A DNA stretch of 40,251 nt from an uncultured Sutterella sp. GTDB taxonomy: Bacteria > Pseudomonadota > Gammaproteobacteria > Burkholderiales > Burkholderiaceae_F. Numbering within the stretch: the stretch's first letter is position 1; each line of letters opens with the position of its first letter. This document shows positions 23,206-31,012 of the stretch, piece after piece. The notes under the pieces were generated by a model that was not told where the DNA came from, did no database searches, and saw only the letters and a program-made list of their open reading frames with translations. Position numbers and translations under genes: made by a program. The stretch is from positions 1 to 40,251 of the forward strand of contig CAJJRX010000021.1 in the NCBI GenBank assembly GCA_905194315.1, given 5' to 3'.

Positions 23206-24159
23206 ATGCAGAAGAAACTTTTAGCGTTGTTTGCCGCAGCCGCCATGTCGATGCCGATGCTGGCTTCGGCCTGGGCCCCGTCGAGCGACGTGACCGTGAT
23301 CGTCGCTTACAAGGCCGGCTCCGGTACCGACACAGGTGCCCGTGTTCTCGCATCTGAAGCTGAAAAGTACATTGGCAAAACTCTCATCATCAACAACCTT
23401 CCTGGTGCAGACGGCAAGATTGGCTGGACAGAACTGATCAAGGCCAAGCCTGACGGACAGACCATCGGCTTTATCAATCTGCCCACCTTCACCACCCTCG
23501 CCTCCCTGCCCAACGCCCCCTTCAGCACCGCTCAGGTTGTCCCGCTCGTTAATCATCTGACCGAAACCGGTGTGGTGGTTGTCCGCGCTGACTCCCCCTA
23601 CAAGACCCTCAAGGATCTGGTTGATGCCGCCAAGGCCAATCCCAACCTGAAGGCCTCCACGAACGGTCGCAAGGCCTCCAACCATATCGCTGCAGAACTG
23701 CTCGCCAAGAGCGCCGGCTTCAAGTACAAGGCCATTCCTTACGGCGGTACGGCTGACCAGCTCCTGCGTCTGCGTCAGGGTGAAGTGGACTTCTCCTGCG
23801 CCAAGGTCGCTGACGTTGCCAACTTCATCAAGGGTGCCGACGCACAGTTCCGCGTTCTCGGCGTGTTCAGCCCGAAGCGCCTGGCTGAGCTGCCTGATGT
23901 GCCCACCCTCGGTGAGCAGGGCTACTACAACAAGTGGTACGGTTCCGCCCGCGCCCTTGTTGCTCCGGCCGGCACGCCTGACGAAATTGTCCAGTTCTAT
24001 GTCGACGCCTTCAAGAAGACGATGACCGATCCTGAAAACATGGCCGCTCATGAAAAGGCCGGTCTCTCGATCGACTTCAAGGACAACAAGGAACTCGCCG
24101 AACTGATCAAGGAACAGGATGAGTTCGCCCGCGACACCGTTGCCAAGCTCTTTGACTAA
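23206..24159 (+). CDS. TTT periplasmic substrate-binding protein, TctC/Bug family
   Basis: 317 aa. Signal peptide about 1-21 (MQKKLLALF... ending ASA before WAPSSDV). Bug-family pattern: VTVIVAYKAGSGTDTGARVL where most members have PFPPGG-x-D, NLPGADGKIG, KAKPDGQTIG, IPYGGTADQLLRLRQGEVD and LVAPAGTPDEIV. These proteins close around carboxylates and deliver them to TctA/TctB. Start at 23206 has AAAGGA 9 nt upstream; ATG 23197 would be too close to it. Transcribed separately from tctBA, probably at higher level, as suits a receptor. Confidence 0.92.
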   Translation: MQKKLLALFAAAAMSMPMLASAWAPSSDVTVIVAYKAGSGTDTGARVLASEAEKYIGKTLIINNLPGADGKIGWTELIKAKPDGQTIGFINLPTFTTLASLPNAPFSTAQVVPLVNHLTETGVVVVRADSPYKTLKDLVDAAKANPNLKASTNGRKASNHIAAELLAKSAGFKYKAIPYGGTADQLLRLRQGEVDFSCAKVADVANFIKGADAQFRVLGVFSPKRLAELPDVPTLGEQGYYNKWYGSARALVAPAGTPDEIVQFYVDAFKKTMTDPENMAAHEKAGLSIDFKDNKELAELIKEQDEFARDTVAKLFD

Positions 24160-24203
24160 TCCGCCAGCGCACCGGCGCTGCCCAACGCGGCTCTGAGAGC
24201 ACA

Positions 24204-24241
24204 GCGCACGACCTGCACTTTCCGGGTCGTGCGCTTTTTTT
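24204..24241 (+). terminator. Strong intrinsic terminator after tctC
   Basis: Perfect 10-bp stem GCGCACGACC / GGTCGTGCGC followed by seven T. It faces the frr terminator on the other strand only 8 nt away. Confidence 0.95.
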
Positions 24242-24249
24242 GCGGGCGC

Positions 24250-24273
24250 AAAAAAGCCGGCCTCCCGGCCGGC
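24250..24273 (-). terminator. Strong intrinsic terminator after frr
   Basis: Minus strand: GCCGGCC / GGCCGGC (7 bp, 4-nt loop) followed by six T, about 25 nt after the frr stop. It closes the pyrH-frr unit, so uppS is not read from frr in this genome. Confidence 0.93.
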
Positions 24274-24298
24274 TCTTTACGCGTGGAAATCACCGTCC

Positions 24299-24859
24299 TC
24301 AGACAGTCATGATTTCCTTGTCTTTTTCAGCGACAACCTTGTCGATTTCAGCAATGAACTTGTCGGTGACCTTCTGCACCTCATCCTTGGCGCGGCGTTC
24401 CTCGTCTTCGCTGATTTCCTTGTCCTTGCACAGATGTTCAAGGCTGGTGTTGGCATCACGGCGCAGATTGCGGATGGCAACCTTGGCATCCTCGCCGAGA
24501 CCGCGCACAACCTTGGTGAGTTCGCGGCGGCGTTCCTCGGTGAGCGGCGGCAGGGGCAGACGGATCACGTCGCCGTTGGTCGCCGGGTTCAGGCCGAGGT
24601 CGGATTCGCGGATGGCCTTTTCAATCACGGCCACCATCTTCTTTTCCCAGGGCTGCACGGTGAGCGTGCGGGCATCGGCCACACCGAGCTGAGCCACCTG
24701 GCTGAGCGGCGTCATCGCGCCGTAGTAGTCCACCTGGATGTGATCAAGAAGACCGGTCGAGGCACGGCCCGTACGGATACGGGTGAACCCTTCACGGGTG
24801 CTTTCGACCGTGCGGGTCATCTTGTGCTGCATCTGGCTGATAATTTCAGAAACTGTCAT
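24299..24859 (-). CDS. frr: Ribosome recycling factor
   Basis: 186 aa, standard length. With EF-G it splits post-termination ribosomes. Long three-helix bundle: MTVSEIISQMQHKM at the start, RTGRASTGLLDHIQVDYYG, LPLPPLTEERRRELTK and the charged C-terminal helix. AGGAG lies 7 nt before the ATG. It follows pyrH with a 177-nt gap that holds a perfect 8-bp hairpin without T-run. Confidence 0.97.
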   Translation of the reverse strand: MTVSEIISQMQHKMTRTVESTREGFTRIRTGRASTGLLDHIQVDYYGAMTPLSQVAQLGVADARTLTVQPWEKKMVAVIEKAIRESDLGLNPATNGDVIRLPLPPLTEERRRELTKVVRGLGEDAKVAIRNLRRDANTSLEHLCKDKEISEDEERRAKDEVQKVTDKFIAEIDKVVAEKDKEIMTV

Positions 24860-24983
24860 CGTGTTCTCCTGCGGCAGTGCCGGGCCTCTCTCGCGGCGCA
24901 GACCCTGCCGTTTAATTCAAAATTCTGTTTCGTCCCAAAGCCGGCCGCCGGCACGCTTGCTTTTGAGAACGGCTGTTGCTCAC

Positions 24984-25006
24984 TGTCCGGACTGGAAATC
25001 CGGACA
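24984..25006 (-). other. Stem-loop between pyrH and frr
   Basis: Perfect 8-bp inverted repeat TGTCCGGA / TCCGGACA with a 7-nt loop, about 30 nt after the pyrH stop. No T-run follows on the minus strand, so it is probably an mRNA processing or stability element rather than a terminator. Confidence 0.45.
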
Positions 25007-25036
25007 ATCTTTTTATTTTAACGGCAAACCGGCGCC

Positions 25037-25771
25037 TTAGGAGTGTACAAGCGTACCCTCGTTTTCACCGAGGACAACGCGGCGAAGCGCGCCTTTCTTG
25101 TTGATGTTGAACACCTTGATCGGCAGACGCTGTTCGCGGCACAGGGCAAACGCTGTCGCGTCCATCACCTTGAGGTTGGACTGCAGCGCCTTGTCAAACG
25201 TGATGGATTCAAACATGGTAGCCGTAGGATCGAGCTTGGGGTCGGCCGTGAAGATACCATCGACCTTGGTGGCCTTGAGCACAATCTGCGCACCGATTTC
25301 AGCCCCGCGCAGCGCAGCCGTCGTATCGGTCGTCATGAAAGGGTTGCCCGTACCGGCGGCGAAAATCACCACACGGCCGAGTCGCAGATGACGCAGCGCC
25401 TTGCCACGGATGTACGGTTCGGCAACCTGCTCGATATGCAGTGCCGACTGCACACGGGCTTCGACACCGTTGTTGCGGCAGGCATCCTGCAGAGCCATGG
25501 CGTTCATCACCGTGGCAAGCATCCCCATGTAGTCACCCGTGGCACGGTCCATACCGGTGGCACCGAGCGCGACACCGCGGAAAATGTTCCCGCCGCCGAC
25601 GACAATACCGACCTGAACACCGAGCTCGACCACGCTCTTGATTTCTTCAACCATGCGGGCAAGCACGTCGCGGTTAATGCCAAAGTGATCCTCTCCCATC
25701 AGGGCTTCGCCTGAAAGTTTGAGCAGGATGCGTTGATATACGGGTTTAGCCATGTCAGCTGTCGGTTCCAT
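25037..25771 (-). CDS. pyrH: UMP kinase
   Basis: 244 aa. Phosphorylates UMP to UDP; amino-acid kinase fold. LLKLSGEAL at the start, VVGGGNIFRGVAL, DRATGDYMGMLATVMNA (UMP site), FAAGTGNPFMTTDTTAALR. Start at 25771 chosen because GGAG lies 7 nt upstream; the internal ATG at 25753 (MAKPVYQRILLKLSG) looks closer to the family start but has no Shine-Dalgarno. Separated from tsf by a double-hairpin terminator and served by its own promoter. Confidence 0.96.
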   Translation of the reverse strand: MEPTADMAKPVYQRILLKLSGEALMGEDHFGINRDVLARMVEEIKSVVELGVQVGIVVGGGNIFRGVALGATGMDRATGDYMGMLATVMNAMALQDACRNNGVEARVQSALHIEQVAEPYIRGKALRHLRLGRVVIFAAGTGNPFMTTDTTAALRGAEIGAQIVLKATKVDGIFTADPKLDPTATMFESITFDKALQSNLKVMDATAFALCREQRLPIKVFNINKKGALRRVVLGENEGTLVHS

Positions 25772-25846
25772 TCACTTTCTCCGGTGTTTCAGGATGTCGC
25801 ATACTACTGGCGGGATGCACGTGTCAGTCCCGCGCAAAATTGTCTT

Positions 25847-25875
25847 ATTATAAGCGAAAGACCTTAGATTTGAAA
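25847..25875 (-). promoter_or_regulatory. Promoter of pyrH
   Basis: Minus strand: perfect TATAAT at 25852-25847 with a weak -35 (TTTCAA, 17-nt spacer), about 75 nt before the pyrH start. It lies downstream of the tsf terminator, consistent with a separate pyrH-frr transcript. Confidence 0.55.
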
Positions 25876-25957
25876 GAGTCTTGTGCTCATACCGGACGCC
25901 GTTTTCCTGTGCTTTCGCGCCGGACCGCCGGCGGCAGCGTCCGGGGAAAACGCACAC

Positions 25958-26031
25958 AAAAAAAGAGGATCCATTCTTTTTCAACAGATCCTCTCTTCTG
26001 GGTGTCTGTCCGGTGCTCACGCACCGGACAG
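25958..26031 (-). terminator. Double-hairpin terminator after tsf
   Basis: Minus strand: an 11-bp perfect hairpin CTGTCCGGTGC / GCACCGGACAG (26031-26006) comes first, then stem AGAGGATC / GATCCTCT (25994-25964) and seven T. The second hairpin is the terminator; the first is likely to protect the rpsB-tsf mRNA 3' end. Confidence 0.9.
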
Positions 26032-26054
26032 CACGTCTTTTCAGTGCGCCTCTA

Positions 26055-26942
26055 TCAGGCGTTCTTGGCAGCGGCAACCTGAGCAGCCACTTCAGCGGCG
26101 AAGTCGTCGTTGCGCTTTTCAAGACCTTCACCGACGACATACAGCACGTAGCCGGCCACTTCAGCCTTGTGGGACTTGAGCAGCTGGGCGATCGTGGTCT
26201 TGTCGTCCTTGACGAACGGCTGGTTGACCAGGGTCACTTCCTTGAGGAACTTGGCCACGGAACCGTCAGCGATACGCTCGAGCATTGCTTCGGGCTTGCC
26301 GGCTTCACGGGCCTTTTCAAGGGCGATACGACGTTCGCTGGCGATCTGTTCGGGATCGACACCCTTTTCGTCGAGAGCCTTCGGCTTGGAGGCGGCAATG
26401 TGCATGGCGAGGTCATAGGAGAGTTCGTCGTCACCGCCGATCACATCAACGATAACACCGATCTTGGAGCCGTGGACATAGCTGTTGAGCACGCCCTTGG
26501 CTTCCACACGCTGGAAGCGGCGGAAGGTCATGTTTTCGCCGATCTTGCCGACGAGAGCCGTACGGACTTCCTCGAGGGTCTTGTCGCCGAGCTTGCAGGC
26601 GCCCAGAGCGGCGATGTCGGCGGGGTTCTGTTCAACGACGAGGCGGACGGCGTCCTGAGCCATCTGAATGAATTCAGGGTTCTTGGCGACGAAGTCGGTT
26701 TCGGAGTTGACTTCAAGAAGAGCGCCAACCTTGCGATCTTCGGTGAGGTACACAACCACAACACCTTCAGCGGTGATACGGGCAGCGGCCTTGTTGGCCT
26801 TGTTGCCGAGCTTGACGCGAAGGATTTCTTCAGCCTTGGCCATGTCGCCGTCAGCTTCCGTCAGAGCCTTCTTGCATTCCATCATCGGTGCGTCGGTCTT
26901 GACGCGCAGTTCCTTGACCATAGCAGCGCTAATAACAGCCAT
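26055..26942 (-). CDS. tsf: Elongation factor Ts
   Basis: 295 aa. Nucleotide exchange factor for EF-Tu. N-terminal UBA-like module with VKELRVKTDAPMMECKKAL, then NSETDFVAKNPEF and the core subdomains; typical alanine-rich end. Start at 26942 (MAVISAAMVKEL) has AGGAG 7 nt upstream; the frame opens 2 codons earlier with a TTG. It follows rpsB by 247 nt, longer than usual, with several hairpins: GTCCCC/GGGGAC, a 12-bp palindrome TCACTCGAGTGA, and an imperfect GGGG/CCCC stem before a short T-run that may attenuate tsf. Confidence 0.97.
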   Translation of the reverse strand: MAVISAAMVKELRVKTDAPMMECKKALTEADGDMAKAEEILRVKLGNKANKAAARITAEGVVVVYLTEDRKVGALLEVNSETDFVAKNPEFIQMAQDAVRLVVEQNPADIAALGACKLGDKTLEEVRTALVGKIGENMTFRRFQRVEAKGVLNSYVHGSKIGVIVDVIGGDDELSYDLAMHIAASKPKALDEKGVDPEQIASERRIALEKAREAGKPEAMLERIADGSVAKFLKEVTLVNQPFVKDDKTTIAQLLKSHKAEVAGYVLYVVGEGLEKRNDDFAAEVAAQVAAAKNA

Positions 26943-27189
26943 GTTCAATCTCCTAAAAGTATGGTAAGAAATGAAATTCGTTGCGTGTCCCCGTTATCAG
27001 GGGGACAGAGAAAAAGGGGACTGACTTTCCGGTCCGCCCCCTCTTTCCTTTCACTCGAGTGACGCCCTGAGCAAAACGCGTTCAGGCGTCCTGTGTGGTG
27101 AATCAAGCGAAGGCGTGTCCGCACAAACCGTATCCGGTCTGCCGCACGCCTGACGCTCGAATTGACTGAACTGAGTCAGTGCCCGAAAA

Positions 27190-27951
27190 TTAGGCAGCCG
27201 GCGTTTCGTCTTCAGCCGATTCTTCGACTTCAACGAACTCTTCTTCCTTGGCGGCTTCGACAACTTCGGTCTGGCTGTCAGCGCGACCGGCCAGGATGGC
27301 ATCAGCGATGCCCTTGGCGTAGATAGCGACAGCCTTGGCAGCGTCGTCGTTGCCCGGGATCACGTAGTCAACGCCTTCAGGATTGTGGTTCGTGTCGACC
27401 ACGGCGATGACGGGGATACCAAGCTTGTTGGCTTCCTGGATGGCAATCTTGTGATAGCCGACGTCGATGATGAACAGCGCATCAGGCAGACCGTTCATTT
27501 CCTTGATGCCGCCGATGGACTTGTTCATCTTTTCGATGCTGCGTTCGAAGTCGAGGGCTTCCTTCTTGGTGAGGTTGGCAGCCGAGCCGTCTTCGACCTG
27601 CTGTTCCATGTCCTTGAGGCGCTTGATGGTGCCGCGAACCGTCTTGAAGTTGGTAAGCGTACCGCCGAGCCAGCGCTGATCAACGTAGGGGCAGCCGGCA
27701 CGCTGAGCTTCAGCGGCGATGATTTCACGACCGCCGCGCTTGGTGTCGACAAACAGAACGTTGCCGCCCTGAGCAGCGAGGCGACGAACGAACTTGCAGG
27801 CTTCTTCAAAATTGGCAACCGTCTTTTCGAGGTTGATGATGTGAATCTTATTGCGGGCGCCAAAGATGTACTTACCCATCTTCGGGTTCCAGAAACGGGT
27901 CTGGTGACCGAAATGGCAACCAGCTTCAAGCATTTCACGCATGCTGACCAT
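27190..27951 (-). CDS. rpsB: 30S ribosomal protein S2
   Basis: 253 aa. Signatures MREMLEAGCHFGHQTRFWNP, FGARNKIHIINLEKT, and PDALFIIDVGYHKIAIQEA. The C-terminus is an acidic tail (about 235-253) of Glu and Ala, common in betaproteobacteria. Start at 27951 has GGAG 7 nt upstream; the longer frame to 28002 reads through the leader and is not supported. It leads the rpsB-tsf operon from a strong promoter about 180 nt upstream, with a structured leader. Confidence 0.97.
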   Translation of the reverse strand: MVSMREMLEAGCHFGHQTRFWNPKMGKYIFGARNKIHIINLEKTVANFEEACKFVRRLAAQGGNVLFVDTKRGGREIIAAEAQRAGCPYVDQRWLGGTLTNFKTVRGTIKRLKDMEQQVEDGSAANLTKKEALDFERSIEKMNKSIGGIKEMNGLPDALFIIDVGYHKIAIQEANKLGIPVIAVVDTNHNPEGVDYVIPGNDDAAKAVAIYAKGIADAILAGRADSQTEVVEAAKEEEFVEVEESAEDETPAA

Positions 27952-27978
27952 GAGATTTCTCCAAGGTTTAAAGTCTGA

Positions 27979-28030
27979 CACGTTCTTTAGGAACCCCGTC
28001 AATCAGGGGGCACCTCGGTTTGAGAACGTG
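27979..28030 (-). promoter_or_regulatory. Structured rpsB leader element
   Basis: In the rpsB 5' UTR CACGTTCT (minus 28030-28023) pairs with AGAACGTG (27986-27979), enclosing a second stem CCCC/GGGG (28009-27994). The base of the element is 28 nt before the start codon. In E. coli S2 represses rpsB-tsf through the leader; this structure is a candidate for the same feedback here, by inference. Confidence 0.45.
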
Positions 28031-28133
28031 CGCGGATTTACCCGGGTCCGACCAAGGCGCACCGGGCGTTAATTAAATGCTTTGTGCCGCAGAGGACTGC
28101 CCCCTTCGTGCACAGAGCGACTCAAAGCGCAAG

Positions 28134-28162
28134 ATTATACGTTCCTTTAGAGGGGAGCGCAA
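28134..28162 (-). promoter_or_regulatory. Promoter of rpsB-tsf
   Basis: Minus strand: TTGCGC (28162-28157), exact 17-nt spacer, perfect TATAAT (28139-28134). It gives a leader of about 175 nt. Confidence 0.75.
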
Positions 28163-28292
28163 GCGCGCTGAACTGAAAATTTCACCCGCCTTGCGCACCA
28201 GCCGTCAGTGCGTGACTTTGAACAGCACCGGGAGCACCTGCGCACACGCCTTTTCAGGCTCACCTCCATGCAGGCCCGCCACCGTTTGAGTG

Positions 28293-28301
28293 TGGTATGA
28301 T
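28293..28301 (+). promoter_or_regulatory. Extended -10 promoter for map
   Basis: TGG followed by TATGAT (28296-28301), an extended -10 box with no good -35. It gives a leader of about 150 nt before the map ATG at 28456. Confidence 0.4.
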
Positions 28302-28455
28302 CGAGACACATTCCAGGCGGCTTTCATACCGGCCGGACTGTCACCCGGTTGAGCCGCCGGCACCGCCCGCGCGGACACACCGGGACATCCTGCGCCAGCG
28401 ACGCTTCGGCGTCTGCCCGGGCCGCCTCTATTCTGAACACAGTGTTATTGAAAAA

Positions 28456-29283
28456 ATGCAAGAAAACATTACCATTAAAACCGCCGAAGACATTGCCGGT
28501 CTGCGGGTGGCCGGGCGTCTGGCGGCAGAGCTGCTGGACTATCTCACCCCCTTCGTCAAACCCGGCATTACCACCGGCGAACTCGATAAACTCGCCTACG
28601 ACTACACCATCTCCCAGGGCTGCATTCCGGCCTGTCTCGGTTATGCGCCTGAAGGGATGACGCCGTACCCGGCCACCACCTGCATCTCGATTAATCATGT
28701 GGTCTGCCACGGCATCCCCGGCGACAAGAAACTCAAGCACGGCGACATTGTCAATATTGACGTCACCAGCATCAAAGACGGCTACCACGGCGACACATCC
28801 CGCATGTTTGTTGTCGGCAAGCCCACCATTGCGGGCTCGCGTCTTGCGGATCTCGCCTTCAAGACGATGTGGGCCGGCATCGATGCCGTGCGCCCGGGCG
28901 GCACGTTTAACGATATCGGTATCGCCTGTCAGGCCTTTGCCGACGCAAACGGCATCTCCGTGGTGCGCGACTACGGCGGACACGGCATCGGCAAGGGCTT
29001 CCACGAAGCGCCTCACGTCAATCACTTCCCCGTTAAGCACCCCACGGCCACGTTTGTGCCCGGCATGGTCTTTACGGTTGAGCCGATGGTCAATGCCGGT
29101 CGCTACGGTGTCATGATGCTGCGCGACGGCTGGACTGTTGTGACCAAGGATCATTCCCTCTCGGCGCAGTGGGAGCACATGGTGCTTGTCACAGAAACGG
29201 GCTACGATATTCTCACTGTCAGCAAGGGCACTCAGGCGCCTCCGGACTTTGTCAAAGGCTGGAAACTGCCTGAGAACCTCTAA
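28456..29283 (+). CDS. map: Type I methionine aminopeptidase
   Basis: 275 aa. Removes the initiator Met from nascent proteins. Pita-bread fold with all five metal ligands by motif: D102 (VNIDVT), D113 (YHGDTS), H176 (GGHGIG), E209 (FTVEPM), E240 (QWEHMV), and substrate-binding H85 (CHGIPGD). Start at 28456 (MQENITIKTAEDI) by similarity; no Shine-Dalgarno is present, and the longer frame from 28297 overlaps the promoter. It diverges from rpsB, the usual arrangement in betaproteobacteria. Confidence 0.96.
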   Translation: MQENITIKTAEDIAGLRVAGRLAAELLDYLTPFVKPGITTGELDKLAYDYTISQGCIPACLGYAPEGMTPYPATTCISINHVVCHGIPGDKKLKHGDIVNIDVTSIKDGYHGDTSRMFVVGKPTIAGSRLADLAFKTMWAGIDAVRPGGTFNDIGIACQAFADANGISVVRDYGGHGIGKGFHEAPHVNHFPVKHPTATFVPGMVFTVEPMVNAGRYGVMMLRDGWTVVTKDHSLSAQWEHMVLVTETGYDILTVSKGTQAPPDFVKGWKLPENL

Positions 29284-29298
29284 GACTCAGTGCAACGG

Positions 29299-29329
29299 CT
29301 GCCCGGATCAGACCGGGCAGTTTTTTTTT
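29299..29329 (+). terminator. Intrinsic terminator after map
   Basis: Perfect 8-bp stem CTGCCCGG / CCGGGCAG with a 6-nt loop and nine T, 16 nt after the map stop. Confidence 0.95.
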
Positions 29330-29375
29330 CAGTTTTTTCGAACCACTCAACATCTGCACAATCAGAGAGAAGAAC

Positions 29376-29963
29376 ATGAACTGCGTACAAATTCTCTCCG
29401 CCAGAGCCTGGCCGAATATCACCGATCTGAACGCTTTTCTGAACACCTTTGATGAGCAGAGCCGGCCTGCGCGGACCGCAGAGGATGCCCTCAGCATCAT
29501 TACCGCCAACGGAGATTTTCTGCTCGAGAAGACCCCGCTGGTGAAGAATCTGCACAAAGACGATGCACTGCTCGTTTTTCAGGACGAGGCGCACCCGCTT
29601 GTGAGCGCACTCACCAAAGCCCAGCTGCTTGCGGCAGATCATGCACCGGTTGAAATCTGGGCCATCAGGCGCAGTCTCACCCCCGGTGGCGGGGAGCACT
29701 ATTCGCTCTGGTCGCTGCTCATCGACCGGCAGGATGACCGGAACGGTCCGCTTTTTCACACCCACTGGCAGCGCGGGCCTTTTGTTGCGTCTGCGACACG
29801 GGGGAAAACCCCTGCCGAGGTGAGTGGCGGTATGCTCAGTGTATTTGACGATTCCGCTGATGACCTACTGTGGCAGTGGATTCACGATTCCGACAGCATC
29901 TGTCTGCGTTTTGACCTCGGCGAAAACACACTGATATTTTCAAAAATCACTCACCTCCTCTAG
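29376..29963 (+). CDS. Unrecognised cytoplasmic protein
   Basis: 195 aa; I do not recognise a family. No signal peptide, TM segment or repeat. It is acidic and mixed alpha/beta by composition, with local features WAIRRSLTPGGGEHYSLWSLLIDRQ, which I cite only as a Gly-rich turn around residues 102-105, and a His/Trp cluster FHTHWQRGPF near 126-135. The codon use resembles its neighbours, and an AGAGAGAAG stretch provides a weak Shine-Dalgarno. It lies between the map terminator and a GT2 glycosyltransferase, interrupting the usual map-glnD pair. Function unknown; an alternative is a lineage-specific orphan. Confidence 0.7.
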   Translation: MNCVQILSARAWPNITDLNAFLNTFDEQSRPARTAEDALSIITANGDFLLEKTPLVKNLHKDDALLVFQDEAHPLVSALTKAQLLAADHAPVEIWAIRRSLTPGGGEHYSLWSLLIDRQDDRNGPLFHTHWQRGPFVASATRGKTPAEVSGGMLSVFDDSADDLLWQWIHDSDSICLRFDLGENTLIFSKITHLL

Positions 29964-29974
29964 GCAGTTTTGGC

Positions 29975-29980
29975 TAGAAT
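29975..29980 (+). promoter_or_regulatory. Candidate -10 box for the glycosyltransferase
   Basis: TAGAAT preceded by TTTTGGC, about 98 nt before the ATG at 30078. No convincing -35 box; low confidence. Confidence 0.25.
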
Positions 29981-30077
29981 CGGGAGTATTGCGGACGGCA
30001 ACGCCCGCCTCGGTAGTGAATCAGACACCATTTTTCGTTATCTGCCCTTTAGCGCAAGCGTTTAGAAGACATTTTCG

Positions 30078-30893
30078 ATGAGTGAACAAGCCCAGTTATT
30101 CCGTCCGGTTGTTGTGATCCCTGTCTACAATCATCCGCAGACAGTCCAGCCGGTTGTGAATGCGATCCGTAAACTTCAGCTTCCGGTCATTATTGTGGAC
30201 GACGCCTCCGATACGCAGACCCATCAGGCCTGTGAATTGTGCAGCTGCGAAAACGTTTCCGTGATTCATCGAAAAACCAACGGCGGTAAAGGTGCCGCTC
30301 TGATGACGGGTATTCAGCACGCCCTCTCCTCGAGCTATACGCACATCGTCACGGTGGATGCCGACGGACAGATGGATCCGGATTCCATCCCCCGTCTGCT
30401 GCGTCTTGCACAGCGCAATCCCGCCACGGTGATCTGCGGCTACAGTACCGACAGGGTCGCCTACCGCGGTATGCGCCGTGTGATCCGCCGCTGCTCGACG
30501 GCGCTGGCCAACCTCAATGCGCTCAGCCTCTCCATTACCGATGTGCACTGCGGCTTCCGGGTCTATCCTCTGGCGCCGCTCGCGCAGCTGCTCGCCCGCA
30601 TCAAACCGGGCCGTCATATGCAGTATGACGCGGAGATTCTCATCCGCCTCATCTGGCTTGGCGTGCGCTTTCGCAATGTGCCGATCGAGCTGCAGATGCC
30701 GCATGACAACATCAGCCACTATGCGCATTTTTCGGATACGGCGGCACTCATGTGGATGCACTCCCGGCTTTTTGTCACGATGCTCACCCGTCTGCCGCTG
30801 ATCATGTTTGCACGCTGGACCGGCTGGTATAACATTCCGCATCCGCCTGCACAGAAGCCCACCGCGGCCATGCGTCAGAACGGCATGCGCTAG
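30078..30893 (+). CDS. Family 2 glycosyltransferase
   Basis: 271 aa. GT-A fold with VVIPVYNHP at the start, IIVDDASD (nucleotide-sugar Asp), NGGKGAALMTGI, and TVDADGQMDPD carrying the DxD-type metal motif. CGFRVYPL and a C-terminal segment RLFVTMLTRLPLIM follow; there is one hydrophobic stretch near 245-260 and no other TM domain. From memory the pattern resembles glycosyltransferases of aryl polyene clusters and polyprenyl-phosphate glycosyltransferases, but no other such genes are nearby, so the acceptor is unknown. Ends in a terminator (30908-30943). Confidence 0.88.
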   Translation: MSEQAQLFRPVVVIPVYNHPQTVQPVVNAIRKLQLPVIIVDDASDTQTHQACELCSCENVSVIHRKTNGGKGAALMTGIQHALSSSYTHIVTVDADGQMDPDSIPRLLRLAQRNPATVICGYSTDRVAYRGMRRVIRRCSTALANLNALSLSITDVHCGFRVYPLAPLAQLLARIKPGRHMQYDAEILIRLIWLGVRFRNVPIELQMPHDNISHYAHFSDTAALMWMHSRLFVTMLTRLPLIMFARWTGWYNIPHPPAQKPTAAMRQNGMR

Positions 30894-30907
30894 AGACACC
30901 AAAAAAC

Positions 30908-30943
30908 GGCAGATACCGCACCGGACGGTTCTGCCTTTTTTTT
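30908..30943 (+). terminator. Intrinsic terminator after the glycosyltransferase
   Basis: Stem GGCAGA / TCTGCC with an inner ACCG / CGGT pairing, followed by eight T, 15 nt after the stop. Confidence 0.88.
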
Positions 30944-31012
30944 CGCCGCTCCTCCCGGTCCGGATACAGGTATTATTGAGAAGTATCACTTTCTGTCCGT
31001 GCGAGTTAAGCG

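Noticed and set aside
27952..28002. 17-residue N-terminal extension of S2
   Set aside because: It lies in the structured leader; the family start MVSMREML at 27951 has a proper Shine-Dalgarno.
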